Numbered from the stretch's first letter, positions 25,135 to 37,630 are shown. The stretch is 64,000 nucleotides of DNA from Eledone cirrhosa (GCA_964016885.1 OZ024742.1:113656660-113720659), one strand, 5' to 3'. Notes: generated from the sequence alone by a model not told the origin. Numbers and translations are program-made.

Positions 25135-25138
<4 letters not shown>

Positions 25139-25223
<85 letters not shown>
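25139..25223. repeat. (TA)42 array
   Basis: Uninterrupted TA dinucleotides directly after the LINE relic. Confidence 0.95.
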
Positions 25224-25225
<2 letters not shown>

Positions 25226-25236
25226 TGGTAACACAA

Positions 25237-25314
25237 CCGAGAATAATTGTTTCGCATGAGCGGACCTTCAGATTCTACTCTGATGAACCGCTAATGTGAA
25301 ACAATGGTTCTCGG
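25237..25314. repeat. 27-bp inverted repeat
   Basis: Arms 25237-25263 and 25288-25314 pair with a few mismatches, framing a 24-base loop that contains CTGATGA. The right arm has GAAAC. It is probably the end of a repeat family rather than a working ribozyme. Confidence 0.7.
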
Positions 25315-25422
25315 TATGTTGAACTAACTGTGTTTCCAAATCTACTTAACTCGTCCCATGGACTTAGTGCTCTACCACTACGGACATTACCTTCCAGTGT
25401 TCTCCCTCTATCTCTCGTTTTT

Positions 25423-25693
25423 ATTTTTTGTTCAGTTATAATATACGGCTAGGAAAAGCGTTTTTCTTAGAGATAATTTACTGTAATCAGACTATTCTGA
25501 GTTTCTATCTCAATACATGCTTTGTTATATATATATATATATAAACATACACATATAAATATAAATATAAATATATATATTTATATATATAAAAGCATCT
25601 ATTGCGTTAGAAACTAAAAATAGTTTCATTACAGTAAATTAACTCTAAGAAAAAAGCTTTTCCGAGCTTATTATAACTGAACAAAAAAGAAAA
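25423..25693. repeat. Foldback repeat with (TA)-rich loop
   Basis: Arms 25423-25523 and 25591-25693 are reverse complements with scattered differences (shared word GTTCAGTTATAATA and its complement). The loop is TA-rich. No coding content. Probably a MITE-like or pseudo-LTR foldback. Confidence 0.75.
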
Positions 25694-25699
25694 CCTAAC

Positions 25700-27350
25700 G
25701 CAAACATTTACATATATGTGTTCAAATCGTAATGGACCAGAATCGCTAAAGTGAAAAAAATACTAACTACAGACAATAGGGTTTGCCAAACTCAATTTAA
25801 GAATAAATCAAGAAAAATAAATACAAACCATAATTGTGGTAACAACCAAAAACCAGGACAGTTTTGATGAGAACTGTTTCGCAATATTATTTGTCAAAAG
25901 GAATTACCAAAGTCCTAGGCTCATCAGCGGGTGAAGAAATTATTAACCTTATAACTTCTAAATCTAATTAGAAACTGGATAATGTGTGTATATGTGACGC
26001 ACATGGTTCCCAAATTTAGCGTGTATTGCAGACAATGGCCACTAAAAATAGCACGTAAAGTTACAAGATGGACTATCGGCCAATACAAGCCCAAAACTCA
26101 GAAGAATATGGAGTATACATCTATTAAAGCTTAGGAAAGATATCAAGAAAAAGTTGGCTAAGATTATGAGTGAGCAGTTACAAACATATATATAGACCAA
26201 ATAGCAAGGAAGTGATTAACATGTTGAACCCACATTGCAAATATTGTATAATGCAAAAACTTGAAACAGAAAAGGTAATATAATGCGAGAATTACAGTAC
26301 GATATATAATATAATATGATATAATAGATGGTGATAATAAAAACCTTAATATATGTATATATATATATCTATACATATACACATTAGTACACAAACTAAC
26401 ACTTATTAAGTATTTAAATATATATATATATATATTGTTGACAGTATAATATAATAAAGATAAAAATAAGAATAAAGATAAAAATAAAAATAAAATATAA
26501 TATATAATTCCCTGTCAGTGTGCATAAACAATATAAAAACATTATAATAACATTATAATAACAATATTATAATATATTGGCATCAAAAGATATACAAAAT
26601 TACATCATAAATATAATTCAAGGTTAACAAACAGCATAAAGTTTTACACAGGGTAAGAAAAAAACCATATAGAACTAAATTGTGTTGAAAAAATATTTAT
26701 ACCATTGTAACAAATACACGGAGGTCAAGTCATTTTACATTGGCATAAATATTACCAAAATATCACAAAATATTACAAAATATAACAGAACAGTACCTCA
26801 AATAACAGACATATATTAAAATCTATAATACGATTACATAAAAATGATATGATATAACAACGTTAATATCAAATAGCAAACAGAGTGTAAGGAAATGCTT
26901 AATATATATATTTACGTGGTTAACAAACACAGACATATATTAATGAAATTACATGATCAGACAGACAGCGTGTGGTAGTAAAAAAATAAATAAAATAAAC
27001 CGAAGATCGAAAAACAAAAAAGAGAAAAGATAGAAATGTAAACCGGCGAGTTGACTACAAAACCTTTTTAAATTAATTAATATTAAAAGTATTTAAAATA
27101 CATATTTAGTCACTTAAAAATTGGCTAGTGTTTAAGTCATCAAAATCGTATAAGTTTAAGATATCTCAACAAAATTATCAAGAATAGAGTAAAATATGCT
27201 CCGTTCAGTCGAATAACGTTATCAAATAAAAGGACACTAAATAGAACTATGGTAGACCATTGGGAACATAAAGAAGAGAGGTTATGGAGGATAGGAAGGA
27301 GCATAAAAGTAAAATCAATATATTATATAATATCATAAAAAGGAACATAA
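25700..27350. other. AT-rich DNA, no recognised gene
   Basis: A-rich simple repeats around 26450-26510 and CATTATAATAA repeats near 26535-26570. No gene seen. Confidence 0.5.
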
Positions 27351-27371
27351 ATATATATATATATATATAGT

Positions 27372-27560
27372 AATAATTGCTTCTAGATTTGCTACAAAGC
27401 CAGCAATTATCCAGTACATTACTGGTACTTTATTTTATCGACCCCGTAAGGATGAAAGGCAAAGTTGACCTCGGCGGAATTTGATCTCAGAATGGAAAGG
27501 GCCGTAACTCTATGCGTCAAAGCATTACGTCCGACCCGCTACCGATACTGCCAATTCACC
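27372..27560 (-). mobile_element. tRNA-derived SINE
   Basis: Minus-strand copy with the box-A-like GGCAGTATCGGTAGCGGGTC, GAGATCAAATTCCGCC at the B box, and CCTTACGGGGTCGATAAAAT in the body. It abuts (TA)n on its 3' side. Confidence 0.85.
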
Positions 27561-27690
27561 TTCTTCTTCACCCATTTATTCCTGAGAGGGTTGTGGGGCC
27601 AGAGTCTTCAAACACTACCTCCAGTGGGTCTTGTCAGAAGCAACCATCTCCAAATGATCTGGCTGGATCCCCAAACAAGTCCAGTCAATC

Positions 27691-27772
27691 ACAGTAATAA
27701 TAATAAATTTGAAGACTCGATAAGCAGCAATCCTTTGCTTAATCTTTAATCTGTTATGTTAATATATATATA
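27691..27772 (+). repeat. Dispersed repeat 3' end next to (TA)n, copy 2
   Basis: AATAATAATAAATTTGAAGAC, then CTTTGCTTAATC, then TTTAATCTGTTATGTTAATA running into (TA)n. Shortened relative to the copy at 41166. Confidence 0.6.
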
Positions 27773-27911
27773 TATATGTGAGAAAAACCACAGACCCTCC
27801 ATCTCTACTTTACTTTTGAAAAGCAGAACTGCGAAATCGGTAAAGGTACCAAATATATATATATGTTTTTTTAAATAAGACTCCAGTTGCATTCTCGATT
27901 TCATCTTTTTT

Positions 27912-28023
<112 letters not shown>

Positions 28024-28139
28024 TTTATATTTTTGTTTATTTATTTATTTATTAAAATAACAGATTAAAGTTTAAGCAAATAATCTCTGCTTTCAGATTT
28101 AAGAATCATGTAAATAAATTAGTAGAACGAAAATGACGG

Positions 28140-28600
28140 AGGTTATTGAAATCCACAAAAATTAAATATATGCATACATGCATCTATATACTTACATACA
28201 TATGCATACGCAGAACACCCGCCATGCATGCATATACAAGCACGTATAAATAAACACCCGCACACATACATAAACCCGCACGACACCTATACCCGTACAC
28301 ATACAAACGTATACTCCAAACACATTAAAAAAATAATAAAAAAAATAAAAAAGTAACAAAATAATAAAAATATATATATATATGTGTTTGTGTATACATG
28401 TAATTATATTAACTTACATAAATATACACACATACACATGTAAATACCGCACGCACACAGGTATCTACAGGTAAATACACATGTTCACTAAACTACGGCA
28501 GCCAAAACACGAACTACACGTATACACACCTTACATACGGGTCAACACGCATAAACACACAAACCCAAAATACGCATTATACACATAACCATATACACAA
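28140..28600. repeat. Degenerate ACATAC/CACA-rich low-complexity DNA
   Basis: Long stretch of ATACATGC, ACACATAC and related words without coding potential. Confidence 0.7.
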
Positions 28601-28825
28601 GTACCAGTATATATAATTGTTTCTCCTTTTTGGCACAAGGCCAGAAATTTATTTAGTTCATTACCGGTACTTTATTTTATCGACGCCGTAAGGATGAAAG
28701 GCAAAGTTAACCACGGCGGGATTTGACCTCAGAATAACAGAGGCGGTAACTATATGCGTCAAAACATGGCGCCCGAACCTCTACCGATACTGCCAAACCA
28801 CCGCCATTGTACCAGTATATATAAT
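28601..28825 (-). mobile_element. tRNA-derived SINE with 17-bp target duplication
   Basis: The body is 28618-28808. The 17-bp word GTACCAGTATATATAAT is present exactly at 28601-28617 and again at 28809-28825. This is the cleanest proof in the window that this repeat moves as a retroposon. On the minus strand it starts GGCGGTGGTTTGGCAGTATC and ends AGGAGAAACA. Confidence 0.95.
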
Positions 28826-29009
28826 ATAATATATACACCAATAACAAATACAAGCAGATATACGTACGAGAAAGTATACGTACCATCACAAAACATACGG
28901 GTAAGGTATACTTACCTATAGAAATTAGTAATGGTATAAACAAAACATATACTTAGCTACCACATCAATACGTACCACATCAAGACAAATTATCCGCGTA
29001 TTGTTCGTA

Positions 29010-29577
29010 CTATCCGTTAGTGTATAATGTGGGGCTGTAATACAGGAAAGGGTTATGCAATTTACGTTTACAAGCCGAAATTGCCTCACATTTTTTGTTT
29101 AAGATGTGGTCATTGGAGCAGAGTATTACCAGGGATTCAGCGGCGCAAATATAGCATGGTCTTTAATTTCCGTTATGCGATCTAGCCCTAGCTAAGATCT
29201 CCAAGTGTAACCTATATTGGGTGTGGTTTTCTTTTACACTCCAGATATAAGCTGAAAGTGACGTCATATTCCTTCTAAAAGGGTGACGAAAAGAATGGGT
29301 GTGTATGTAATGACGCTGCTTGAATCTATTGGCGGTTAACCCTATGTACGCCCTACGTGGGTGTTTCGACCTTACATTTGTAGACAATGTTACTGGAGAA
29401 GCATTTCCCGGATAGAGGGCAGTCAACCCGATTCCTACTATTAGAGTTACTACTAGCTACAGAGGTGTACGTGTTCCTACGGTTAGGTAATTTAGATAAA
29501 TTTGAAGCAGTGATGTTATGTGTAAGTTTAGGAGTCGTAGAATAAGATATTTTAATGTTTTTTCTATTGAACATGTT
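29010..29577 (-). pseudogene. PLE C-terminal relic with GIY-YIG endonuclease
   Basis: The minus-strand reading follows the intact PLE closely: NIKISYSTTPKLTHNI, then CPLSGKCFSSNIVYKCKV, a frameshift, then AYIGLTANRFKQR, HIWSVKE-like AYIWSVKENH, and after a stop RPCYICAAESL and LNKKCEAISACKRKL. It ends at TAG 29012-29010. So the linker, nuclease and C terminus survive and the RT is gone. It is clearly the same family as the element at 21025 but much older. It abuts (TA)n at 29579-29604. Confidence 0.8.
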
Positions 29578-29606
29578 ATTATATATATATATATATATAT
29601 ATATAA

Positions 29607-30425
29607 TAAACCACCATTCTAAACCTTGTTTTTAGTAACCACACAGCTCCTTTCATTTCATAATGTTTGTATTTACCGCTGTGACCCTACCTGCTTTGGT
29701 CGATCAGTGTACCCTCCACACTTCCGCATCACCCATCCTTCCCTCTTCCCTTCTCCTCCTCACTCTCGTTTTCTTTCTCCCTTCCCCCCTCTCTCTCTCT
29801 CTATCCATCCGTTCGGTTTTGTTTGTTTACATGTTTACATGTGCCGTGGTGGCCTCTCTTTCCGCAATCGTTAACAAAAAACATTCTGGATTATCTCCCT
29901 TTCCTTCTCTTCCTCACTCTTGGTTGCCCGTGTCTCTCTCTCTCACTTTCTCCGGAATGTGTGAGAGGCAGCACGATTATACCAGCTGTGAGTCGTAGCT
30001 GACCACCAGGCTAAAGTCTCGCAAGTTGGCCACAACGTAGTTTCTCTATTTTTCCACGGTTGCTTTTTTGCATGTTTATTTCACCTGTGTCTTCCCACTA
30101 TGGGATCTGTACACTTGTTTTCTTCTATTCCTTTCCTATTTTCCCCTTCTTCCTCTCATCTTTTTCCCCTGTTTTTCCTCCTTTCCCTCTCTTTCCTTTT
30201 CTCTCTTTCTCTCTCCTTTTCCACCTGAACTTTTGCTTAGTAAAAGGCCTCGGGCGCACCCAAACTACACCGATGTCCTGTAATTCAGCGCCGAAACATC
30301 GGTTCGGGATACATTTACAGTTGACGATGGAAACTCCTTTCTTCCTTTCTCCTCCTGTTCCGTCCCAATCACCATCCTAAACCTTGTTTTTATTAACCAC
30401 ACAGCTCCGTTCGTTTCATAACTCT
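29607..30425. repeat. Pyrimidine-rich unit with terminal direct repeats
   Basis: About 52 bp beginning near CCACCATTCTAAACC and ending TTTCATAA recur at 29610-29662 and 30371-30422 with few differences. The interior is CT-rich and has CAGCGCCGAAACATCGG. (TA)n flanks both sides. Layout and composition resemble a PLE pseudo-LTR, but no coding part is attached. ORFs inside are low-complexity. Confidence 0.55.
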
Positions 30426-30426
30426 T

Positions 30427-30428
<2 letters not shown>

Positions 30429-30466
<38 letters not shown>
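30429..30466. repeat. (TA)n array
   Basis: Right border of the pyrimidine-rich unit. Confidence 0.9.
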
Positions 30467-30471
<5 letters not shown>

Positions 30472-31020
30472 TTCAAGAGTAACCAATCTTAAAGAGAGGG
30501 AAGGAGATAGGAGAGGAGATATGGAAGGAGAAATTGGTGAATTAGTTAGAAGCCAAAGCGTAAAGGCTCAATGTGCAGTATGCAGTAGAAAGCAGCTAGA
30601 TAGCTGGGTTCTGGTTACCCATAGGCAGGTCTCACACAATTCATCCTCAACAGATGAATACTGCTTGTTTATGGCTGACAACTTATGCACCCAAAGCACC
30701 ATAGTGAAAAACCAATATATGGAACATTATATTATGTAACATTCTCTCATTATTTTAATTTATATTCCTTTGAAGTTACGATGAGCCGCTGTTTTTTAAA
30801 TATGTTAATTATTTTCAACTGAACCAGATCAATTATGATATATAGTCATCTGATCCAGAAATATTATATGGAGTAGCGAAACAAATGTAAACGGACTTTA
30901 TTATTATTAATATTATTATTATTATTCTCTACATTCCTAAATATCAAACTGAAATATGTTGACAATCTTTTAATAATGTCCTCCTTGTGAAATGTATGGT
31001 CTCGTATGCTTAACTAATGA

Positions 31021-31057
31021 ATATATATATATATATATAGCGAGAGAGAGCGAGAGA

Positions 31058-31153
<96 letters not shown>
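31021..31153. repeat. (TA)n(GA)n compound microsatellite
   Basis: Short TA run, then about 110 bp of GA with a few C interruptions. Confidence 0.95.
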
Positions 31154-31155
<2 letters not shown>

Positions 31156-31530
31156 TTTCAATGAAGACAGAATGCCAGATCGCAAATGATCTTTGTTTCG
31201 AAGGCGTATCGTCGTCACTGTTAGACTGCCTCACGTGCCGTCTCCGAAACAATTCTATACTCTGTTCATGCTTGCGCTAATTTAAAGCTGATGACATCGA
31301 AGAAATGCTTAGGTCACGATGTGATGCAATAAGCAAATGATATCATTTCGTATTGTGACTGTTGCATCATTAAAAGTATGTTTGGAATGTAGCCCTGTTT
31401 TCAATGATGTATTCAATCCGTTCCTGCACCAACCACTTGACAACGGATCTACGATGGATGATTTGCATAACCTAACATACTAAAGGGAATACACAAATGT
31501 AACCATTAGTCTACCCATCCAGCATAAATG

Positions 31531-31817
<287 letters not shown>

Positions 31818-31819
31818 GT

Positions 31820-32460
31820 CTGCATATGAACAAATATATAACCAACATTTAGTAGTACTACTCTCTTTAATTCGTTACGCATATATTTATTCAAATATAG
31901 AAGTAGGTTGTATGTTCTTAATAATTTGTCAACTAGAATCTCTAGACTTTCGGCTAATAATGATATTTCACCCCAAATGCCATATATTTTTATGGTGCTC
32001 TTTCCAGATCTGGCTATAAGGATAAAATACGGTTCACGCCTCTATGTAAATTAGCTAATAGTGGGATTTATGTACATAAATGTATTTTTAAACCTATTTG
32101 TATTATTGTGCACAAATATAATTTACTTAATGCTAATGAAAATTCTAAAACTGTAAAAATAATAGATATTGTAATATTTAACGAAAAATAATAATTTTAA
32201 TAAGAACATAATACTAAACTACAAGTAAATCTCTTGACAGTCAAACGTTAAACAAATAAATTAAATAATACTGAGAGGAAGGGAGAGAAACATATATAAA
32301 TATTAATAACATATATGGAATTCAAATAGCGTCCCATACATCCCAGATAATATTTAGTATGTTAAAAAAAACGTTTTACCCCAAGGACATAAATACTACA
32401 CTGTAATAAACAAAAATATTGGTAAATTATCTTTCTCCACTACATTTATTTTAGTTGAAC
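31820..32460. other. AT-rich DNA, no recognised gene
   Basis: No repeat or gene recognised. Confidence 0.5.
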
Positions 32461-32465
32461 TATAA

Positions 32466-32654
32466 ATAATTTTTTCTACTTTTGGCACAAGGCCAGCAAA
32501 TACACAATGTATTACTGATTCTTTATGTTATCGACCCTGTAAGGATGAAATGCAAAGTTAACCTCGGTGGGATGTGAAATCAGAATGGCAAAGGCCGTTA
32601 TTCTATACGTCAAAGAATGGTGCCCGACGTTCTACCGATGCTGCCAATCCACCA
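32466..32654 (-). mobile_element. tRNA-derived SINE, diverged
   Basis: Minus-strand copy: GGATTGGCAGCATCGGTAG head, body with CCTTACAGGGTCGATAACAT, tail near AGTAGAAAA. More substitutions than its siblings, so an older insertion. Confidence 0.8.
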
Positions 32655-33479
32655 TATTAACTTATATAAACTGGAACAAAAAACGTCCGGCACGAAACCA
32701 GCTCGAAGACGGGGATAACGTTAACAGTAATATTACTATCTATTGTGTTGATATTAATGAACATTATAATGGGGACAATTTTAATTACAATAAGATAACG
32801 AATAGTGAAAATTATCTAACTTAACAGGGTAATATCTAAATAATCTCTTAATAAGAAAAGTCTACTAACCAAATGAAATTGTAGGATCCTTGACATATGC
32901 CTTCTTAGAGGAGATTATCTTAGAAGAAATTTAATGGATAATTGCAAGGAATTATCTCGCCATAAATCGTTTAATTATATAGAGGCCGCTACTAATATAT
33001 ATGTTTAAAGAATACTGTGCACATATACACGCCTTTAAGGTTGAAAAATAAAGTAATTCAACCTCAGTAGCTAAACATTTTTGGTCTCTAAAGAAATATA
33101 GTATTCAGTACACTTTGAGATAGAATAGTATTAATTCAGCAATATCCTATAATGGGAGCAGACCTAAATTAAATATTTGTGAACGAAGCATTAGAAAGAG
33201 TAACGTGTAAGATTAGTCTTCTTAACTCTAGAAATGAAATAGTACATTCGCGAGTGCATAAGAGCTTTAATTATTCATTTTATAAAACACTCGAGCCTAA
33301 TTAAAGTTTGAATTTGCTTTCACCTTTACATTCATGTTAATTGTCTACTTTCCTTTCTTCATTCGGTACTTAATTAAACTTGGAAGTTTGACCCGCCTAT
33401 TGATTGTACTATCTGGTAATGATTATTATTAGTACGTACGTCGCTTCATACATTTGTGTGTTCATATGTGAAATGTTCC

Positions 33480-33564
33480 TCTTTCTCTCTCCATCTCTCT
33501 CTCTCTCACTCTCTCTCTCTGTCTCTCTATTTCTCTCTCTCTCTCTCCTTCTCTCTCTCTCTCT

Positions 33565-33650
<86 letters not shown>
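33480..33650. repeat. (CT)n(TA)n compound microsatellite
   Basis: CT-rich block to about 33588, then about 60 bp TA. It directly abuts dispersed repeat copy 3. Confidence 0.95.
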
Positions 33651-33652
<2 letters not shown>

Positions 33653-33799
33653 TTATTAAAATAACAGATTACATTTTAAGCAAAGAATCGCTGCTTTCAC
33701 CCTTAACGGGATCTTCTGAAAAAGTAACGTGTAAGATTAGTCTTCTTATTTATCCTGATCGAGCCCTCTTGGAATTTTAATCTTCAAATTTATTATTAT

Positions 33800-33805
<6 letters not shown>
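33651..33805 (-). repeat. Dispersed repeat 3' end, copy 3, with 28-bp insertion
   Basis: The minus-strand text matches copy 1 and, farther out, the AAATTTGAAG/GAGGGCTCGAT block of the copy at 41166. A 28-bp word (33720-33747) sits between the two parts and is an exact repeat of about 33197-33224. Confidence 0.7.
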
Positions 33806-33855
<50 letters not shown>

Positions 33856-33878
33856 ATGTGTGTGTGTGTGTGTGTGTG
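33806..33878. repeat. (TA)n(TG)n microsatellite
   Basis: TA then TG dinucleotides, abutting the foldback element. Confidence 0.95.
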
Positions 33879-34034
33879 CAATCTGAGTTTTTCGAATATT
33901 AATAATAACATTAGATTCGTTTGCAATTATGCAAACAAGCCTCAATTCTATAACCATGTCAGTAGAATTAACACTTCATTCTTGCTTTATTTAAATTTGG
34001 CAAAGTCGGCCATTTATCGCTCGTATACAGGAAA

Positions 34035-34166
34035 CTGACTGGCCAGTCTGCTGATGTGCAAATCTGGCTGATCACTGGATCTGCTAATATGTATATCTGA
34101 CTGATCAGTCAGTCTGCTAACGTACACATGTGGCCGGTCAGCCACTGTGTAATTTGAAAATAGCAT
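34035..34166 (+). repeat. 33-bp tandem repeat, about 3.5 units
   Basis: Units at 34035-34067, 34068-34100, 34101-34133 and a decayed one at 34134-34166. The core words CTGATCA or CTGACTGG and TCTGCTRA recur in phase. Confidence 0.75.
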
Positions 34167-34190
34167 ATATTTGGCGGGTGATCAGTGACC

Positions 34191-34233
34191 TATACTGATG
34201 AAGGTTGATGCACAGAAACATTAGTGTCTGCAG
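34191..34233 (+). ncRNA. Degraded hammerhead ribozyme-like motif
   Basis: CTGATGA at 34195-34201 and GAAA at 34215-34218 supply the core. Stem III is ACA-TTAG-TGT closing on the GTC cleavage triplet (34226-34228). Stem I is CTATA/TGCAG with one mismatch. The bases between CTGATGA and GAAA do not form a proper stem II, so this copy is probably inactive. Confidence 0.4.
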
Positions 34234-34446
34234 TTCTGTTCACATAGTAACCCAAGAGCAAGAATGAAGGGTTCATTCTACTCACATGGGTATACAATTG
34301 AGGCTTGTTTGCATAATTGCAAACGAATCGAATATTGTTATTAATATTCGAAAATTGCAGGTTGCATTTATTGTATCCAGCCATGTAGAGCGGAAATTTC
34401 CTTTTATATAATTATATATATATAGAGAGAGAGAGATAGATATATA

Positions 34447-34660
34447 GGAAGAAGTATGACTGACGAAGGCCGGTTAAGCCTGAAATGCATAGACGGTTGT
34501 CTCCCTTGCTTCTGCTGGAACTCAGCACAGGGCGTTAGCCCCCTGGTGTTTGCATAGCTACGGCTTCCTAAAACTGTATTTCTTTGGAGATAGGAAATGT
34601 TTATACATATTGTATAAAGCTATGCTTGAAGCGAAATCCTATTTCTGTTATATATATATA
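34447..34660 (+). repeat. Repeat fragment with hammerhead-like core
   Basis: CTGACGA at 34460-34466, stem II AGGC (34467-34470) with GCCT (34478-34481), and GAAA at 34482-34485 form the core. Stem I could be GA/TC plus AGAAG (34450-34454) with CTTCT (34509-34513), cutting after GTC at 34499-34501. Stem III is weak. The unit is flanked by (TA)n and GA repeats. Confidence 0.4.
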
Positions 34661-34970
34661 TATATCATGAAACGCTGTCGAAATATTCGATAAATATTCC
34701 GCTACGGCCGACGCGAAGCGCTACTTTCGGTTATTTGTCGGAGATTCCTTCATAGAAGCCTCATTCGTATAGCTTGGTCTATTCGATTTCTTATATAGTT
34801 AATTATGCTAATTGGGAGAGGAAATAGTTTATATTTTATCTTGTGATTCTATATACATGTTTTATGATATATAGCTCTAATTGTTTAATTTATTAATTTC
34901 TCATTAAGCCACAAAGTGATCAGTTGCAAAACACGTATATGTATGTGTATGTATATATATATGATGTAAA

Positions 34971-35695
<725 letters not shown>

Positions 35696-35718
35696 AAATA
35701 TAGAGAGGTGAGGCACGA

Positions 35719-35719
<1 letters not shown>

Positions 35720-35780
<61 letters not shown>
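35720..35780. repeat. (TA)n array
   Basis: Abuts the LINE zinc-finger relic. Confidence 0.95.
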
Positions 35781-35782
<2 letters not shown>

Positions 35783-35812
35783 TGGCTGCCAACTCGTTTT
35801 CGAGTACGGCCA

Positions 35813-36106
35813 CTACTTTATATCCATGTAGGAGAACCCCGACCGATGCGCTGAACGAGTGTGACTTTTGAGTCCAGCCAGCGACTTGATAACTCTGGTA
35901 CAAACACTACACTTGTGACAATTATTGACACATAGTGCTGGGCCCGTGGTACCATGTGACAAGTGCAGAGATCTCCAGATATAAAGCAATGCCTGTGCCA
36001 TGAAGCTTTTATAGTGAGCAAAGGCATTGCACAGAGCCAGTCCCACTCTCTTAACCAAGATGATATTTACCAAAAAGTAGAACAAGTCAACATCATTGGA
36101 TACCAT
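35813..36106 (-). pseudogene. LINE 3' coding relic with C2H2 finger
   Basis: The minus-strand frame contains [25 protein letters not shown], a C-x2-C...H-x4-H finger of the type found at the C terminus of several LINE reverse transcriptases (CxxC..[13 protein letters not shown]). Upstream residues (ALLYIWRSLHLSHGTTG) are not recognisable. The RT itself is absent. A cellular zinc-finger exon is the alternative, but a single finger next to the C terminus, with repeats all around, favours a LINE. Confidence 0.45.
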
Positions 36107-36295
36107 CAGGGTTGCAGGTGTTATATCAGAGTTTTCCTTCTCCTAGAATTCTGCCTTGACAAAGGCTAAGGGGTCATCTCTCCCGGTGAGGAGGGTGACT
36201 TTGGACATCCTGCAGGACTAAAAACAAAACCTGTCAAAGGGCAAAGGAGCTCTTAAGAGTCAATGGCCATCCAAAATATATATATATATATATAT

Positions 36296-36337
<42 letters not shown>

Positions 36338-36637
36338 GTAAAAAAAACAAAAAAAACGCAGTAGTAAAGGCTAAAGCGACTTTCTCTCAGAATAACTTCG
36401 AAAGATTTATCTACTATACAGGAATTTCCGCATCATTTGTACCGGTTTCAGCATGTGCGCCTTTTCACACTACGGAATTTTACTAGGTAATTCTATTGAA
36501 TATAAATAAGAACAATATAATATACATCTTTCTACGTAGTTATTTTGCTTTCTGTGTTAGTGCTGGCCTTAGCCGTATCCCCAGCAACACTGTTGATGGT
36601 GTGAGGGCTAAGTTTAGCACTAAGAGAGAAAGAATGA

Positions 36638-36827
36638 ATAATTGCTTCTATTTTTGGCAGGAGGCCAGCAATGATCCAGTACATTACTGGTACTTTAATT
36701 TATAGACCCCGTAGGATGAAAGGCAAAGTTAAACTCGTCGGGATTTCAACTAAGAATTGCAAGGGCCGTAACTCCAAGTAGCAAAGCATGGCATCCGACC
36801 CTCCATCGATACTGCCGGTCCACCGTC
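36638..36827 (-). mobile_element. tRNA-derived SINE
   Basis: Minus-strand copy with GGCAGTATCGATGGAGGGTC head, GTTGAAATCCCGACG at the B box, and CCTACGGGGTCTATAAATT body. Tail AAATAGAAGCAATTATTC. Confidence 0.85.
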
Positions 36828-36965
36828 CAATACCAAGAGAATAACATAGACAAATATTACTACTTGCCTTCATATAGCACACTCTGCCCTGGCATGTGAC
36901 CTAGACTGGAACTGTATAGGTGAAAACCATGGTCATTATTGACCGAAATTGCCAACTCTACACGC

Positions 36966-36984
36966 CCACACACACACACATACA

Positions 36985-37033
<49 letters not shown>

Positions 37034-37093
37034 AGACACATATATATATATATATATACATATATACATATATAGAACACACACACACGCCTA

Positions 37094-37128
<35 letters not shown>

Positions 37129-37207
37129 GTATATATGTATATATATATATATATATATATACATATGTGTGTGTGTGTGTGTGTATGTGTGTGTGTATGT
37201 GTGTGTG
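36966..37207. repeat. (CA)n(TA)n(TG)n compound microsatellite, near-palindromic
   Basis: A CA block at the left, TA-rich centre with short interruptions, TG block at the right. CA and TG are complementary, so the ends can pair. Confidence 0.9.
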
Positions 37208-37539
37208 AGTTGGTATTCTTATTTTCATACATTCATAATATGATCCAACATATAATTTCATTAAATGTAATTTTAATATGAAGGGTGAAATCTCTTTCAG
37301 AAATATTCTTATCTAACCGTATTTTAAAATGAGTTGAGATTAAACGCAGTAGAATATTGTGTAGAAAATGATTGCCCCAAATGCATCATTTGATATGATA
37401 TTCAGAATCAAGTTGATTTTAATGAAATATATTTGAAACTAATATTAATTGTGTAGAACAGAAATAAAATTAATAATCGTAGGTTTAACTATTTTCTAGA
37501 ATGAAAAGCATTGACAAGTTTGCGACTGCTAAGAATATT

Positions 37540-37559
37540 ATATATATTATATATATATA

Positions 37560-37629
<70 letters not shown>
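37540..37629. repeat. (TA)n array
   Basis: Directly abuts a PLE pseudo-LTR fragment. Confidence 0.95.

Positions 37630-37630
<1 letters not shown>

Larger units (their letters stand above)
33878..34365. mobile_element. Foldback element with internal 33-bp tandem repeat
   Basis: Arms 33878 to about 33992 and about 34253-34365 are reverse complements (shared words TTCGAATATTAATAA and TTTGCAATTATGCAAACAAG). Between them lie three to four tandem units of 33 bp (34035-34166), each opening CTGAYNRNYS and holding TCTGCTRA. Just inside the right arm is a hammerhead-like core. Arms plus ribozyme-like core recall PLE pseudo-LTRs or retrozymes. No protein is encoded, though both arms read an open stretch (FSNINNNIRFVCNYANKPQ). 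Confidence 0.65.

Noticed and set aside
25280..25301. CTGATGA...GAAAC as a hammerhead
   Set aside because: Only two pairs in stem II and no stem I complement after a cleavage triplet; kept as an inverted repeat.
25860..25935. CTGATGA (minus) with GAAAC about 45 bases later
   Set aside because: No continuous stem II and no NUH triplet with stem I pairing; probably an unrelated repeat end.
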